The notes beneath the pieces are model-generated. The model did not search any database, had not been told where the DNA came from, and saw only the letters and a list, made by a program, of their open reading frames with translations. This document shows positions 32,885 to 44,154 of a stretch of DNA of 64,000 bases, piece by piece (positions within the stretch are counted from its first letter, which is position 1; every line of letters begins with the position of its first letter). This DNA comes from Epiperipatus broadwayi (taxonomy: Eukaryota > Onychophora > Udeonychophora > Euonychophora > Peripatidae), in NCBI GenBank assembly GCA_028023455.1, contig JAQFVV010012508.1, positions 2,661,877 through 2,725,876 of the forward strand, written 5' to 3'. A program made the position numbers and the translations under genes.

Positions 32885-33670
32885 CTTTGTAAAACATGGA
32901 CTCCTTACAAACTTAAAACTCCTTTAACAACCAGACATCACTAATCAGAAAACTAGTTTGTTTAGCATTAATTGCATCTTGGGATTTCTATTCCTTAATC
33001 TTTCATTTCTTGACATGTGGCTCATACATCGATATATTAAACTTTTGTGGAATAAAACTATGACCCATTGTACATTGATGAATATAAAATGCTGAATATA
33101 CAATACTATCTTCAATCACTTTTTTATATGAATAATTATGTTGTTGCAAATGGCATTTCATATTCGTCCTCGTTTCACCAATATAAATAGCACAACATCC
33201 TGGAACTTGACAAACAATAGAATATGTATTTGACTGATAGGGATAAATATCAAATTATATATTCTACTGTTTTTCAAGTTCAAGGATGTTGTGCTATTCA
33301 TATTGGTGAAACAAGAACGAATACGAAATGTTGTTTGCAATAACATAATTATTCATATAAAAAGCAATTGAAGATAGTATGGTATTTTCAGAATTTTACA
33401 TTCATCAATGTGCAATGGGCCATAGTTTTCTTCTGCAAAAGTTTAGTATATTGATGTATGAGCCACATAACAAGAAATGAAAGATTAAGGAATCATATTT
33501 AATTAAGAAGTCCCCAGATGCAATTAATGCTAAACAAACTAGTTTTCGATTAGTGATGTCTGATTGATGAATTTTTAAGTTGGTAAGGAGTCTTGTTTGA
33601 CAGAGCTTGCCTTGATAAAGGCACGTTAGTGTGAAAACACTCGGTAATTACATGTAGAGAGTTTTGCCTG
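32885..33670. mobile_element. PLE endonuclease relics as an inverted pair
   Basis: The left arm in minus orientation (about 33240 down to 32900) reads VCQVPGCCAIYIGETRTNMK. The right arm in plus orientation (from 33255) reads VQGCCAIHIGETRTNTKC. Both keep the PLE type of GIY-YIG signature (YIG/HIG then ET). Their non-coding 3' parts mirror each other out to TGATGTCTG. On the right, GATAAAGGCAC...GTGTGAAAAC (33613-33643) occupies the place of a hammerhead-like core. It runs into GAGAGTTTTGCCTGTTTTAA, the family A terminal phrase. Confidence 0.7.
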
Positions 33671-34089
33671 TTTTAATATTATCTCTGCTAAATAACAATA
33701 GAAATGTTAGTTTTTATTAATTTATAATTTGTAGCAGAAAAAAATTGTATTTTCTAGAACAGTTTAATATTATTTTTAATCATATTTATAAATTATTACA
33801 AATCAACATGTTATTTCTGGTTCTCAGTCTAATAAAATACTAACCATTTAATTATTTTTAAAATTATAAATCTTTGTTTTTAATATCTTTTTAAATTTAA
33901 AGTTATGACTATATAAAAACCAAACTTAAATTGTTTATAAATAAAAACCAATAGAGGATTAATAAAAATTAAAACAGGATTCTTTTAATATTCAATAATA
34001 TCATTTTTTTAGTGTCTTTATAAAATATCATTAATGTGTTATCATTTTTATTTTCTTGAAGTTTTATTCGGTTATCTTTAATATATATA

Positions 34090-34440
34090 TAACCACTAAA
34101 CATCAAGTGATCACCATTTCTTATGCTTGCTCATAACTGTTATTAAACAGACAAAACTCTCCATACAGTAGCACCACTCAGTGCCAACCAGATTAATCAA
34201 TGGATGCCAGAAGGCTTGTGCATAAAATCCCTATTTAGTGCCTACTCATCCAATATCCCCAGATTAGTTTCTAGCTTGTGGCTTTGAGCCACAAGCTAGA
34301 AACTAGTCTGGGGATATTGGACAAGTAGGCACTAGATACGGATTTTATGCACAAGCCTTCTGGCATCCATTGATTAATCTGGTTGGCACTGAGTGGTGCT
34401 ACTATATGGATAGTTTTGCCTGTTTTAATATATATACACC
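34090..34440. mobile_element. Family A perfect inverted dimer, core deleted
   Basis: The left arm from CATCAAGTGATCACCATTTC and AACTCTCCATACAGTAGCAC runs to GCTTGTGGCT. After three bases (TTG) the right arm starts AGCCACAAGCTAGAAAC and runs to GGATAGTTTTGCC. The dimer axis (about 34287) falls within stem II, so neither arm has CTGATGA. The arms are almost identical, suggesting a recent or gene-converted palindrome. Confidence 0.8.
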
Positions 34441-34861
34441 TATATGGAATGATTCTAAATAATAACAGAAATTTGAATTTGAATTTGAAAAGTAAAAGCA
34501 ACTCAGTAAACATCTTCATAAAATAAGAATGACTGAATCAGAAAACTTACAGAAATTGATTAAAATAGAAAAGTCTTATAAAATTTTTACTCTTAAAAGC
34601 CATTCAAAATATTATAATTATGTAATTATAATTTGATTTTCAACATAATATAAAGGATGTTTCATATTGATTCAATTCTAAATTATTTCACATTATATCT
34701 TTATTCCAATGAAGGTAATTAGTTCTCTAAAACTCTTGTAGATTAATATTTTTTTGTATATATAAAAACTAAACAATTATATTGTAACATATTTATTAAT
34801 TCATTATCAAAGATTAAACATAGAACACAAACTTTAAATAACTAATCTAAAAAAAGTTAAA

Positions 34862-34889
34862 AATTAATAATAATAATAATAATAATAAC

Positions 34890-34921
<32 letters not shown>

Positions 34922-34934
34922 CAATAACAACAAC

Positions 34935-34967
<33 letters not shown>

Positions 34968-34969
34968 TA
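34862..34969. repeat. Compound AAT/CAC/CAA microsatellite
   Basis: Runs of AAT, then CAC, then CAA/CAAT, then AAT triplets, ending directly at the 5' boundary of the endonuclease-coding PLE fragment. Confidence 0.85.
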
Positions 34970-35467
34970 ATGAATAAAGATAAACCTCAAATCACCCTCC
35001 CTTACATCCCCAAAGTATCACAACAGTTTATAAAGACTTTAGCTGGTGAATTTAAAGTCGGCTTCCACACTCCCCCTAATACTAACAGACTGTTTAATAA
35101 TTTGAAGGACAGAATGGATCCATCTCAGGCACCCCAGGTCATATACAGCATTTCATGCTCTCAGGCTGGATGCAGTGCCACGTACTATGGGGAAACCAAG
35201 GCCACTGTCCATAATAGAGCTGCTCAACATATGTATATGTATAGAAGAGCAAAAAAGAATAATGATAACTTCTCAATATTTTTTGAGCATGAGAAGCAGG
35301 CTGGTCATGTGTTCAAATCCTGCAACCCCAAGATAGTGTGCTTTGAAGCCAACGATTGTAAGAGAAAGATCAAGGAGGCTTATTTTATTATCAATGATAA
35401 CAATGCCGTCAATAGACGTGGCACGTATTTTGCTATTTCAAGAAAATGGACAAATCAATTTGCATAA
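34970..35467 (+). CDS. PLE GIY-YIG endonuclease domain, open reading frame intact
   Basis: 165 codons without interruption. After a PLE linker (LPYIPKVSQQFIKTLAGEF) the GIY-YIG nuclease core appears: VIYSISCSQAGC, then TYYGET (the YIG half), followed by the HNRAAQHM Arg/His segment, a FEHEKQAGHVFK block, the helix with the metal-binding Glu (KEAYFI) and the closing AVNRRGTYFAISRKW. In PLEs this domain nicks target DNA for target-primed reverse transcription. The RT is missing: the copy is 5'-truncated at the microsatellite, so it is a fragment of a transposon and not a host gene. Its GC is higher than its surroundings, consistent with a younger insertion. Confidence 0.75.
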   Translation: MNKDKPQITLPYIPKVSQQFIKTLAGEFKVGFHTPPNTNRLFNNLKDRMDPSQAPQVIYSISCSQAGCSATYYGETKATVHNRAAQHMYMYRRAKKNNDNFSIFFEHEKQAGHVFKSCNPKIVCFEANDCKRKIKEAYFIINDNNAVNRRGTYFAISRKWTNQFA

Positions 35468-35640
35468 GCATTTGCATACATTATTATTTAGTAACATTAC
35501 AGCAATGGTTTATAACCTATTTTGGCCATGAATATGAGGGAAAACCTCGAAAGTACTAGGCCTAGATTAATTCAATTGTTTTTGTTACTACTGACAGCTT
35601 CTTCTTCAGCGGATTAAATCGCTTATATATGCTAAATATA
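35468..35640 (+). mobile_element. 3' non-coding tail of the PLE fragment
   Basis: Follows the endonuclease stop. On the minus strand CGCTGAAGAAGAAGCTG (about 35589-35605) resembles the start of a hammerhead core, but no GAAAC partner or stem I could be fitted. The extent is approximate. Confidence 0.4.
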
Positions 35641-36040
35641 TTATTAAAAAACAGCCAACCTATATATAAATACTATATATAATAAGCACGTAATGTAATA
35701 ATAATAATATAATTGTAATAATGGCTGAAATTTTTTCTAAAGTAATAATTCTAAACATTTTATAATCACTATCTTGAAGTTACAGCTTACAGGATTGATA
35801 TCACATTGAGTCAGGATTTGTTGATTTATAGTAAAGCATATGCAAGAAAAATTAATGTGTATTTTATAATTTATTTTTGACATGCTTTATACTTTATGAT
35901 CAATTGTTTTTTGTAAATATCCAATGAAAAAAACTTTGAATATTTTTTATTGCACTGTAACATATTGTAAAATAATAATCCGCCATTTTGTTTCTTATGA
36001 TGACACAATTCACATAAATAAAAATTAGATTAGCAAATGT
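35640..36040. other. AT-rich intronic DNA, nothing recognised
   Basis: No gene or repeat family was recognised in this stretch between the PLE fragment and the hAT-type element. Confidence 0.4.
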
Positions 36041-36051
36041 AATGAATAGCC

Positions 36052-36368
36052 CAGTGGTCCCCAACCTTTTTGCACTTAAGAGCACATTCTATAATACTGG
36101 CCAGGTGGCAGACACCATTTATTTTTTCAATGTAAATTTATAGTTGGATATTGTTAATAATACACATAATGTACAAAAAAATATTTATTTCAAAAATAAA
36201 ATTTTAACATTTGATTACAATATAATACAATAATTTATAAGAAGTTTTAATAATTAAATTTATTTGTATCAGATAAATAATTTTTTATTGTGTTCAGATA
36301 GTGGCGGGCATACATAAAATGGTCTGCGGGTGCCATGGTGCCCACAGGCATAGGGTTGGGGACCCCTG
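36052..36368. mobile_element. hAT-type MITE with 8-bp target duplication
   Basis: Terminal inverted repeats CAGTGGTCCCCAACC and GGTTGGGGACCCCTG (14 of 15 match) bound a 317-bp non-coding element. The flanking octamers GAATAGCC (36044-36051) and GGATAGCC (36369-36376) differ by one base, fitting the 8-bp target duplication of hAT transposons. The right interior has GTGGCGGGCATACATAAAAT and a GCGGGTGCCATGGTGCCC palindrome. No transposase, so it was mobilised in trans. Confidence 0.85.
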
Positions 36369-37124
36369 GGATAGCCTAACATTTTTATCATTATTTCCAG
36401 TGCAACTAAGTACTATAATTTTAATATTGTAATTTTTTTGTTGACATTATTTATGTAGAGCATTTGAATGAATTGATAAATTGCAAATATTTAAATAAAA
36501 ATTAGGTAAGCAAATCATATTTTAAATAATATTCATATTTTCCAATTTATTTTTAGAAGACCTTGTTATTGTTTATGATCAAAATTTATTTTCTAGTTAT
36601 ATATTGAATAAAATTTGTGTTTTTTTTGCCATGATTGTTTGAGTTTGCAGTAAAAGCCTTCTTTGCTTTAAAGATATTAGTAGACTGTATTATGAGAATA
36701 CCAAATAAAAATTAGGTAAATGAATCACATATTCAATTTTGTCCTTTATTATTAGGTATTGTTAAATTTTTTAATTACGTAATCAGTGTTTTACAACAAC
36801 AATAGTATTAAAATGTTTCCCATTAAAAATAATAGATAATTGTTTGTTTATCAAAATAGCAGACACGAATTAACGATGATCTCTATGGCAAATTGAATTA
36901 AGTATCTTCTTATAAGAGGGAAAAAATATTATAATTAGACTATTCTTAGCAACATTAGACTTTTTTTTTATGAAATAACTCTGACTAAATCTAGAATTAA
37001 CTTATTTTTCTTTTATAATTTTGATAAAACAATAATGTATTTCTAAATTATACAAAAAATCCAAAACTTAAAAGATTAGATTTATCAATTATAAACACCG
37101 TTTTAGTATTGGTATTAATAATGT

Positions 37125-37580
37125 ATATATATATTGTGATAACAATAAAAATAATAAATATAATGATAATCAACTATTACTTACAGTCTTTCGATCTGCA
37201 GAAGTACTTTTGGTTAATTCCTTAAACTGCCGCAACTGCCACTAAATTCAAAAAAACAAAACGAAAGCAAATGTTATCAACTCAAATCCCACAAATCTCG
37301 AATTTTAATGTTAGCAGCTTATTTATTAATTATATTCATTTTATTTCTATTTATTATAATTGCCTCTAAAATAAATATAATTAGTAGACAAACTGCTAAC
37401 ATTAAAATTTGGGATTCATGGGATTTGAGTTGATGACATTTGCTTCTGTTTTTTTTTTTTTATTTAACGGCAATTGAGGCAGGTTAAGAAATTAATCAAA
37501 AATACTTGTGCAGATTTAAAGACTATATGTAATAGTTAATTATCATTATATTTATTATTTTTATTGTTATTACAATAGTT
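37125..37580. repeat. Long inverted repeat, about 190-bp arms
   Basis: The left arm (37125-37325: AATAATAAATATAATGATAA, ATGTTATCAACTCAAATCCC, TTTTAATGTTAGCAG) is mirrored by the right arm (37390-37580). A loop of about 65 bp separates them. No coding content. A large MITE or foldback element. Confidence 0.7.
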
Positions 37581-37969
37581 TTTTAGTTAAAGGACATTTT
37601 ATTTGTGTGTATATATATATTATTTATAATATTCTCATGGATCAGTGATGATTTCATATTATTATTTTTGGGAGATTCCACATGTAATAAATAAAATAGC
37701 TAAATACCAACATTTTTTATCTAGAGCTGCCGGGGGGGCCAACCCCCCCCCCCCGCCACCAACCACTTCCTTCTGGGGGGGCATTTCTGTACAAAAAGAA
37801 GTATTTTCCTCAGATTTCCTCCTCATACTCAAATTCTATTGGTTGAGAAGTTTTAAAAAAAATTTTTTTTTCTAATAGCTTTTTCCAAATATTGTTAATT
37901 TTCTTCAATTCACATTTCTCATTTATGCTCTATAGCTTCTTTTATTGGAAAAAAAATCTTCTTTTTTTT

Positions 37970-38222
37970 TAATTAAAAGACTGAAGTGGAGTTGGGCTGG
38001 ACATATTGGTAGAAGGGATGATAATAGGTGGACAATTGAAATTTTAAACTGGATTCCAAGAAATTGTATAAGACCCAGAAAGAGACCACATGTGAGATGG
38101 ATGGATGAAGTAAGAAAGTGTGCAGGGGTGATGTGGAGAAGAGAAGCTAAAGATAGGAAAAGATGGATTGAACTTGGAGAGACCATCCTGCAGTGGATTG
38201 ATAATGGTTGATGATGATGATA
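37970..38222 (+). mobile_element. RTE-like LINE 3' end (family F), open frame
   Basis: Plus strand reads LKWSWAGHIGRRDDNRWTIE, ILNWIPRNC, RPRKRPHVRWMDEVRKCAGV, WRREAKDRKRWIELGE, then QWIDNG and a (GATGAT) tail. The frame is open through the tail. The 5' end is truncated near 37970. Confidence 0.78.
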
Positions 38223-38229
38223 GCTTCTT

Positions 38230-40340
38230 TTAGCTGTCTCTGGTCATATTGTTTCAATTTTTGCCAGAATACGAGTTTCTCCCAAAAATATTAGTATGAA
38301 ATCAATTTATATATATATATTAGTTTTTTTTAATGATAAAATTAATTATTTTAAATAAGTTAATAAAAAATCATAAAAATTAATGCATTAATAATTTTAG
38401 TGAATGACAAATAGAAAGAGAGAAAAATATTTTTTTTAAAATTGAAATAAATATTTTAGAGATAACAGTTATCAAAAATAAATTATGCAAAACATGATTA
38501 AATTATTCTAGAATAAATTAAACTTATGAATCTTTGGTGTTATTTTTTAAAATTAATTCCCCCTTAATCATAATTTTTCGACTTACAATTTCAATTAAAC
38601 ATGTTTTTTTTTTTTTGTTTTTTTTTAAAAAAAAGAAATTAATAAAAAAGAAATTTTAGTTTTTGTCTTTTAACTTTTTAATGTACAATACATATAAAAT
38701 ATGAAAGTATTTTGTTATACTTATTTTTACCATCTACACATAATGTGAACACACTTTTATATGTGTGTGTTAAAACATATATATAGTTTGCTACAATTCA
38801 CAAATTTTCAGTATACATGTTGAGACATCAAGTGATATGTTACAGATACAAATGACTATTACAAATATATATAGTTGAATTAAATATTTCCATTAATTAT
38901 TAATAAAGAATAGTAATTGATAGTTTTTTGCAACATCAAAAAGTTTAAAAAAGTTATCTCTGTTTACATGGATATAATCTCTTGATTTCTATTCTTTATT
39001 AAATATATATAGGAATTAAAAATAGTTTTAGTTCTATTCTCAATTTAGTATTCTTTATATATACTATTCAATCATAATATCATCAAATACTCATTGCTAT
39101 GAATATGATACTAAGAGGGCGTTGAAAGCACTAAGCTCACTTAAAAATACACAAATACTAAGCTTTTCTTATCGTAGCATCCCGGCACTAGAAAGCCAAA
39201 GAATACTGAATGTAAATTGTTCATATTTGTTGATGAAGTAACCTCCAAAATTACTAAACTATCAACTGACGTAATTTCCCTAAATTTTGCTGTAATTTCT
39301 TTACTTTTTTCTTTTAAAAACTATTACATTATATATATATCTTAATAAAATCCCGATATGTTAACGTTAATATTAATTTTTATATCGAGAAGATAAAAAC
39401 AGATTTAAGTGACAGAATATGTGAGTTAAGATCAATTGCTCAATGTACATTTGACAAGATTTTTTCTGGAATTACAGTAGTTAATAATACGCAGATGCGT
39501 TGCGGTGAAACTTTTTATGTAATAATTTGTAGGCTTTTATATATATTCTAATTTGCAGACTTAGCACTTTCAGAGCCCTTGTTGCACTATATTCATAGTC
39601 TTTTCAGATTATTAGTTATATGCAAATGTATGCAAATTGCTTCCTATACCATCCATTTTTTAGAAATGGCGAAACAAGTGTCTCTTCTATTTATTAATTT
39701 GGCATCGCTAGTGATGAAACAAGCTTCCTTAATTTTAAGCAATCTTATCATTTTAAATCTATCCTATTATAATCTAAGCCTATGGGGCAAGAAGATATCA
39801 AAACACTAGATTATTATACCAGGAAGCTTCTTTATATGTTAAGCAGATGAATCTTTCAGATTCTATGATAGTACATATAGATTTTATTCTTATGAATGAG
39901 ATTATCTTCTTTCTTTATTAAAAAACTACCCCCCCCCATAATATACACATACAATTATTTTTATTTAAATATAATGTTTTAATAGCCAAAATTAGATGAA
40001 ATAAGGTGGAAGTACTGAAAACCTCCAGCCTATATGTAAACTAACTGTCAGTGAAAACATAGAATGAGCCCACCCTTCCCTCTAATTAGTTATGATGATT
40101 TAATAATAGCTTATAGTTGCCTTGAAATTTATGTGATCAAAGCTAAAGTATACATGAGATCATTCTATATTTTACTTTTACTGACAATTAGTTTACATAT
40201 AGTTTGCTGGGATTTGGCATTATTGAATTATTTTTATTAAAAAATTTTCTGATGTAATATTTATGTTCATCCCCTCCTTTATTTCAAAATCAGAATTACT
40301 TTAGCTATCATCATTTGCATTGCTACTTGTTAGATATGAA
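38230..40340. other. AT-rich intronic DNA, nothing recognised
   Basis: No supported exon, RNA gene or main repeat family. It contains poly-T/A runs (38608-38635) and a C run (39930-39937). At about 40010-40210 the mirrored phrases TATGTAAACTAACTGTCAGT and ACTGACAATTAGTTTACATA indicate one small foldback element. Confidence 0.45.
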
Positions 40341-40351
40341 ATGTAACAGTA

Positions 40352-40785
40352 ACAAACTTCATATAGTAGTGCTACCAAGTGCAAGTTTTTGTAACCAATG
40401 GATGCAGGAAGGTTTGTGCATAAAATCTCTATCTAGTCCCTACTCATCTAACATCCCTAGACTAGTTTCTAGCTTGTGGCTTTCAGAAGTGAGAAGACTT
40501 GGATTGCAAGCACTACACCTAGATTTTATAATGTAATGCAACCTTTTTCATATAAGATCTAGGTGCTTATTAATACAAGGCTCCTCACTGATGAAAGCCA
40601 CAAGATAGAAACCAGTCTGGGGATGTTGGTTGAGTAAGAACTAGACAGGGAATATATGCACAAACCTTCCTGCATCCATTGATTACAAAAGCTAGCACTT
40701 GGTGGCACTACTGCATGGAATTTGGTTCTCTTATTAACAGCATGTTAAGTATATGAAATGGTGATCATGTGATGTTTTGATGGTT
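40352..40785. mobile_element. Family A repeat, inverted dimer
   Basis: The left arm (40352-40530) has a degenerate minus-strand hammerhead (core CTTCTGA). The right arm (40555-40785) has a plus hammerhead and ends in GATCATGTGATGTTTTG. The ends are more diverged (TAGTGCTACCAAGTGCAAGT) than in other copies. Confidence 0.75.
40573..40631 (+). ncRNA. Hammerhead-like fold, family A, diverged
   Basis: TCCTCA, CTGATGA (40588-40594), stem II AGC/GAT around CACAA (one mismatch), GAAAC, loop CA, GTC, TGGGGA, TG, TTGGTT. Inner stem I is intact. The outer helix has mismatches. Confidence 0.55.
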
Positions 40786-40789
40786 TTAT

Positions 40790-42255
40790 AGATATAAAAC
40801 ATTAAAATGGCTACTGAGGGATTATATTTTTATTATATATAGATTGTCAAAATACAGATAATAAGTTCATCAATTTCTGAGATGCCATTAATGTTTATAT
40901 TGTGATACTATAACAAATTATCAATTTTTTTCCAGATTATATTTAACATTTGCTATAATCTATTATATATCACTTCTCTTTTGAGTTATCAGTATCCGTA
41001 TGAGTGATCAATGACATTTACTGATAGTATTAATTAGGTTCCATCTCTAATTCCTGTCTACAGCCATCATCAGTCAGTAGGACTAAATTGTACATATTTG
41101 TACAGTCTACTCTTTTCCTATTACACTGTTCAAGCAAATGGCTTGCTTCCTTTTAACCTTATGACAAATAACTTATAAGTTGTTTTTTTTTTTTGGTAGC
41201 ATAAAAATGAGTTACTAAAGCATATATTAGTTATATAAGGTCAGATTTATTATAGTTAGGCAAGTATGGATGGTTAAAGTTCAAAATCTTAAGGTGTTGA
41301 AATCTTAAAGTTATTAACTTCTGTAACATAATAGAGGCAAAGGCAACTACTGGACATATGTGTGCAGTTCATTTCTTTTTTCTAATAAAACCCAATAGCC
41401 AAAAACTAGTTTGGGAATCAGGTTCATATTATCATACTGTGTTCAGTAATTATTCATGCTTACATAAGTGATTTTAAGGTATCATTTTAGATGATCCATT
41501 AAGTATATCACTATCAATCAGTAACAACTCTTCTTGCTTTAAGTCTCTCATTTAAGAAGATGTTGAGGTAATGATCAATTTTGGATTTGATTTAGCATCT
41601 CCTAAAAAGCTTCCAAAAAGAATTTTGAAAATTTAATTAATGAGTCTGTTTCATTCTGTATATTATTAAAAGTATTTGAATAATCATGTGATGCTTGAAC
41701 ATGGGAAGTGAGGTTTGACTGTGGAATCTTTCACTCTCAATTTTAAAACTCTGACACTGACTTAAACCACACAGAGAATTAGAAATCATTAAGTATATCG
41801 GTATCAGTGTATTTTTAAATCAAAACAATTTTACTAACTATGCTAAGTTCTCTTCTTGATAGCTTTTTAAGGATCTTCAAATGGTTATCTAAAAAGATCA
41901 TCTTCCTAGATGACAGATCACAAAGATGAGATAAATGTATATTTTCAATATTTCTTATCTAAATTACCTAAAATCATAATTGTCAGTGCTATCTACAATT
42001 TTATTTCTCATTATTATTAAGTTTTTTGAGAGCAACTATAAAGTAAAATGAGTAAAAGATGTATCACTGTAATTCATAGATTGTTATATCAAAACAAAGC
42101 ATCATATGGCTGTCTTAGATTTAACATCTGCATTAACAGAAAGTAATCCGGTCTTCATCATTTTAATTTAGTTACCTAAGTAAATCTGACTCTATAGATG
42201 TGAACCTCTTTAGTTATAAATTACAACACAAGCACACCCTTTTAGATGAGCTACT
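40790..42255. other. Intronic DNA with a possible diverged family A trace
   Basis: No gene was seen. On the minus strand near 41085-41050 CTGATGATGGCTGTAGACAG precedes GAA, and near 41400 GCCAAAAACTAGTTTGGGAA resembles the family A post-core sequence. A remote relative of the hammerhead repeats may be present, with stem I unsupported. Confidence 0.35.
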
Positions 42256-42257
42256 AA

Positions 42258-43010
42258 CACTGTCATATCTCCCCTTCCCCTTAGAAGTGGACCAATCCAG
42301 ATCCTGTTCTTATGTGATCAGATTGATAACTCCTTGCCACTAACCAATATGTAAACATGTGGATAATCTATGTGTAAACATATGGCCAAAGTGTAAACAT
42401 ATGACAAATGTGTAAGCATGTGGATAAATATCAACTATTGGTTAGTACAGGCCAATAGGCAATGATAGTCTCTGAATCCAATTGCTACCAGTAAGGTTGG
42501 AGATCTGACAATAAATGATCAGCCTCTTTGGAGACAAGGCAGATAACATCTGTCTAACCTAAATGACAGAATGCAGTCTCAATTGAAACCACTGCTAACA
42601 GTGAATGTTTCTATTACAGTCATTACATTATAAGTCTATGCAGTGAGGCAAGTCCACAATAGGACTGGAAGCTGCAAAGACTAGAGCCAACTCGAGGCAC
42701 GCTATCTAGTACAGCCGTAAGAGTCATTAGACAAACTCAAAGCAAGCTGTCTAGTACAGGTGGAAGAGTCGCTGGACAGACTCACAAGGCAAGCTATTAT
42801 ATACAGCTGGAAGTGAGTCCAGTCATTCGGGCACTACCTGCCTCGAATTAATGAAGTTCAGATGCGTGGAAATATATTTATTGGTTATATATTATGTAAA
42901 TATATTTAATACTAGTAAATCAGATTAAGTGAACTTCAAATATTTCGTATTTTTTATTACTGTTGGTTGGAATCTGTAATCCAGACCAAACGCAATGCTT
43001 AGATCACCAT
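42258..43010. repeat. GC-richer repeat block, possible solo LTR
   Basis: Begins TGTCATATCTCCCCTTCCCC, an LTR-like start. 42337-42446 holds about four imperfect 20-bp repeats (GTGTAAACATATGG type) bounded by ACTAACCAATA and its mirror TATTGGTTAGT. 42665-42830 holds three imperfect repeats of about 50 bp around CTCGAGGCACGCTATCTAGT and CAAGCTGTCTAGTACAGG. No coding sequence and no target duplication was established, so the LTR reading is tentative. Confidence 0.35.
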
Positions 43011-43369
43011 ATGCAATGTTTGTCAGCGTGTAATCAAAATATGGAACAATAATTGATAATATATCATGATAAATGAAATTAAAGTAAAAAAAGAAAAAAT
43101 GCTTTAATTATGATCCAGTTGGTCAACAAATATAAGAATTCTTTCCATGTTTGATAAGTTTGACTGTTATTGTATTAAATCATCTTATAAGGTTTGAACT
43201 TTTTTTTTTGTTTGTTTACCAATTTCCCTTTGCATCATTTATGTTCTGTTAAATATGTTCATACTAAATAACCTGCTGAAAAACAGTTTTTGTGATTCTA
43301 AAGAAATAAACGTTTTACAATTGATAATAAAATTACTTGATCGTAATGGATTTAAGTTGTTTTTAATTA

Positions 43370-43710
43370 ATGTTCACGGGTGAATGCGCGCAAATTCGTA
43401 AAAGCGCATGACCGGAAGTTTATTACCAATTTTATATTATGTATATGGTCAGCGCTACATAAATAAACTATTTGTTACAGTAAAAATTAGTGTAGTATAT
43501 TGTTTTGGAAGTATAAAACAGCAATGTCAATTTTATAAAATACATTTATCACCGATAGTAAATAAATGAATCAATAATCTGGTTTATAATGTAAATTATA
43601 CACATACGTATATCTATCTATGTGTTATACAGAGAGGAAAAATTCGACAGTAATAGTAATATTTAGTTGAGCTTTAGTGCTGTCTACCAGAATCATGGCG
43701 ATCTAATTAA
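43370..43710. promoter_or_regulatory. CpG-containing promoter-like patch
   Basis: ATGCGCGCAAATTCG and AAGCGCATGACCGGAAGTTT (about 43384-43421) combine NRF1-like GCGCATG and ETS-like CCGGAAGT elements. AGCGCTAC follows at 43451, and a YY1-like ATCATGGCGATC sits at about 43692. CpG is otherwise rare nearby. It could be an alternative promoter or non-coding first exon of the surrounding gene. Purely motif-based. Confidence 0.3.
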
Positions 43711-43939
43711 ACCGACCAGTTAATATTCCAAAGCATATAAAAATTTTAAGAAATATCTCAATGTATTTCTAAGTTTTTATGCATTATATTATAAAAAAGT
43801 TGGTTAAAGGTGGAAAAAAAAAAGATTTTGTTTATGCTTAAATAAATGTACTAAAAAGACAAATATAGTACAATATAAAATTAATTCACTGAAATAGCTT
43901 AAAATTTATTTTTTAATGTATGAAATATAATTTTTTTTT

Positions 43940-44135
43940 CTTTCTTTCCTTATGTATTGATTTCTATTTTTATATATCATACCATTTACAACTTTCTTAA
44001 ACACTTTAACAATACTATTTTTTTTTATATCAAAATTCTGATAATGATTGCAGGACAGTCGAAACTGTTAGAATAAATTTTTGATATAAAAAATAGTATT
44101 GTTAAAGTGTTTAAGAAAGTTGTAAATGGTATGTT
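43940..44135. repeat. Family E' inverted repeat, compact copy
   Basis: ACCATTTACAACTTTCTTAA and ACAATACTATTTTTTTTTAT are mirrored by AAAAATAGTATTGTTAAAGT and AGAAAGTTGTAAATGGTATG. Between them, a single core-like GATAATGATTGCAGGACAGT and CGAAACTG remain. Related to 9520-9875. Confidence 0.7.
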
Positions 44136-44154
44136 ATGAAATATAAATCAAAAG

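Noticed and set aside
37945-38211. Independent 88-codon host gene
   Set aside because: The translation is the conserved C-terminal tail of an RTE-like LINE, repeated at four other loci here.
41045-41100. Hammerhead on the minus strand (CTGATGATGGCTGTAGACAGGA)
   Set aside because: Three extra bases separate the core from a possible CTG/CAG stem, and no stem I or triplet was found. Kept only as a weak trace.
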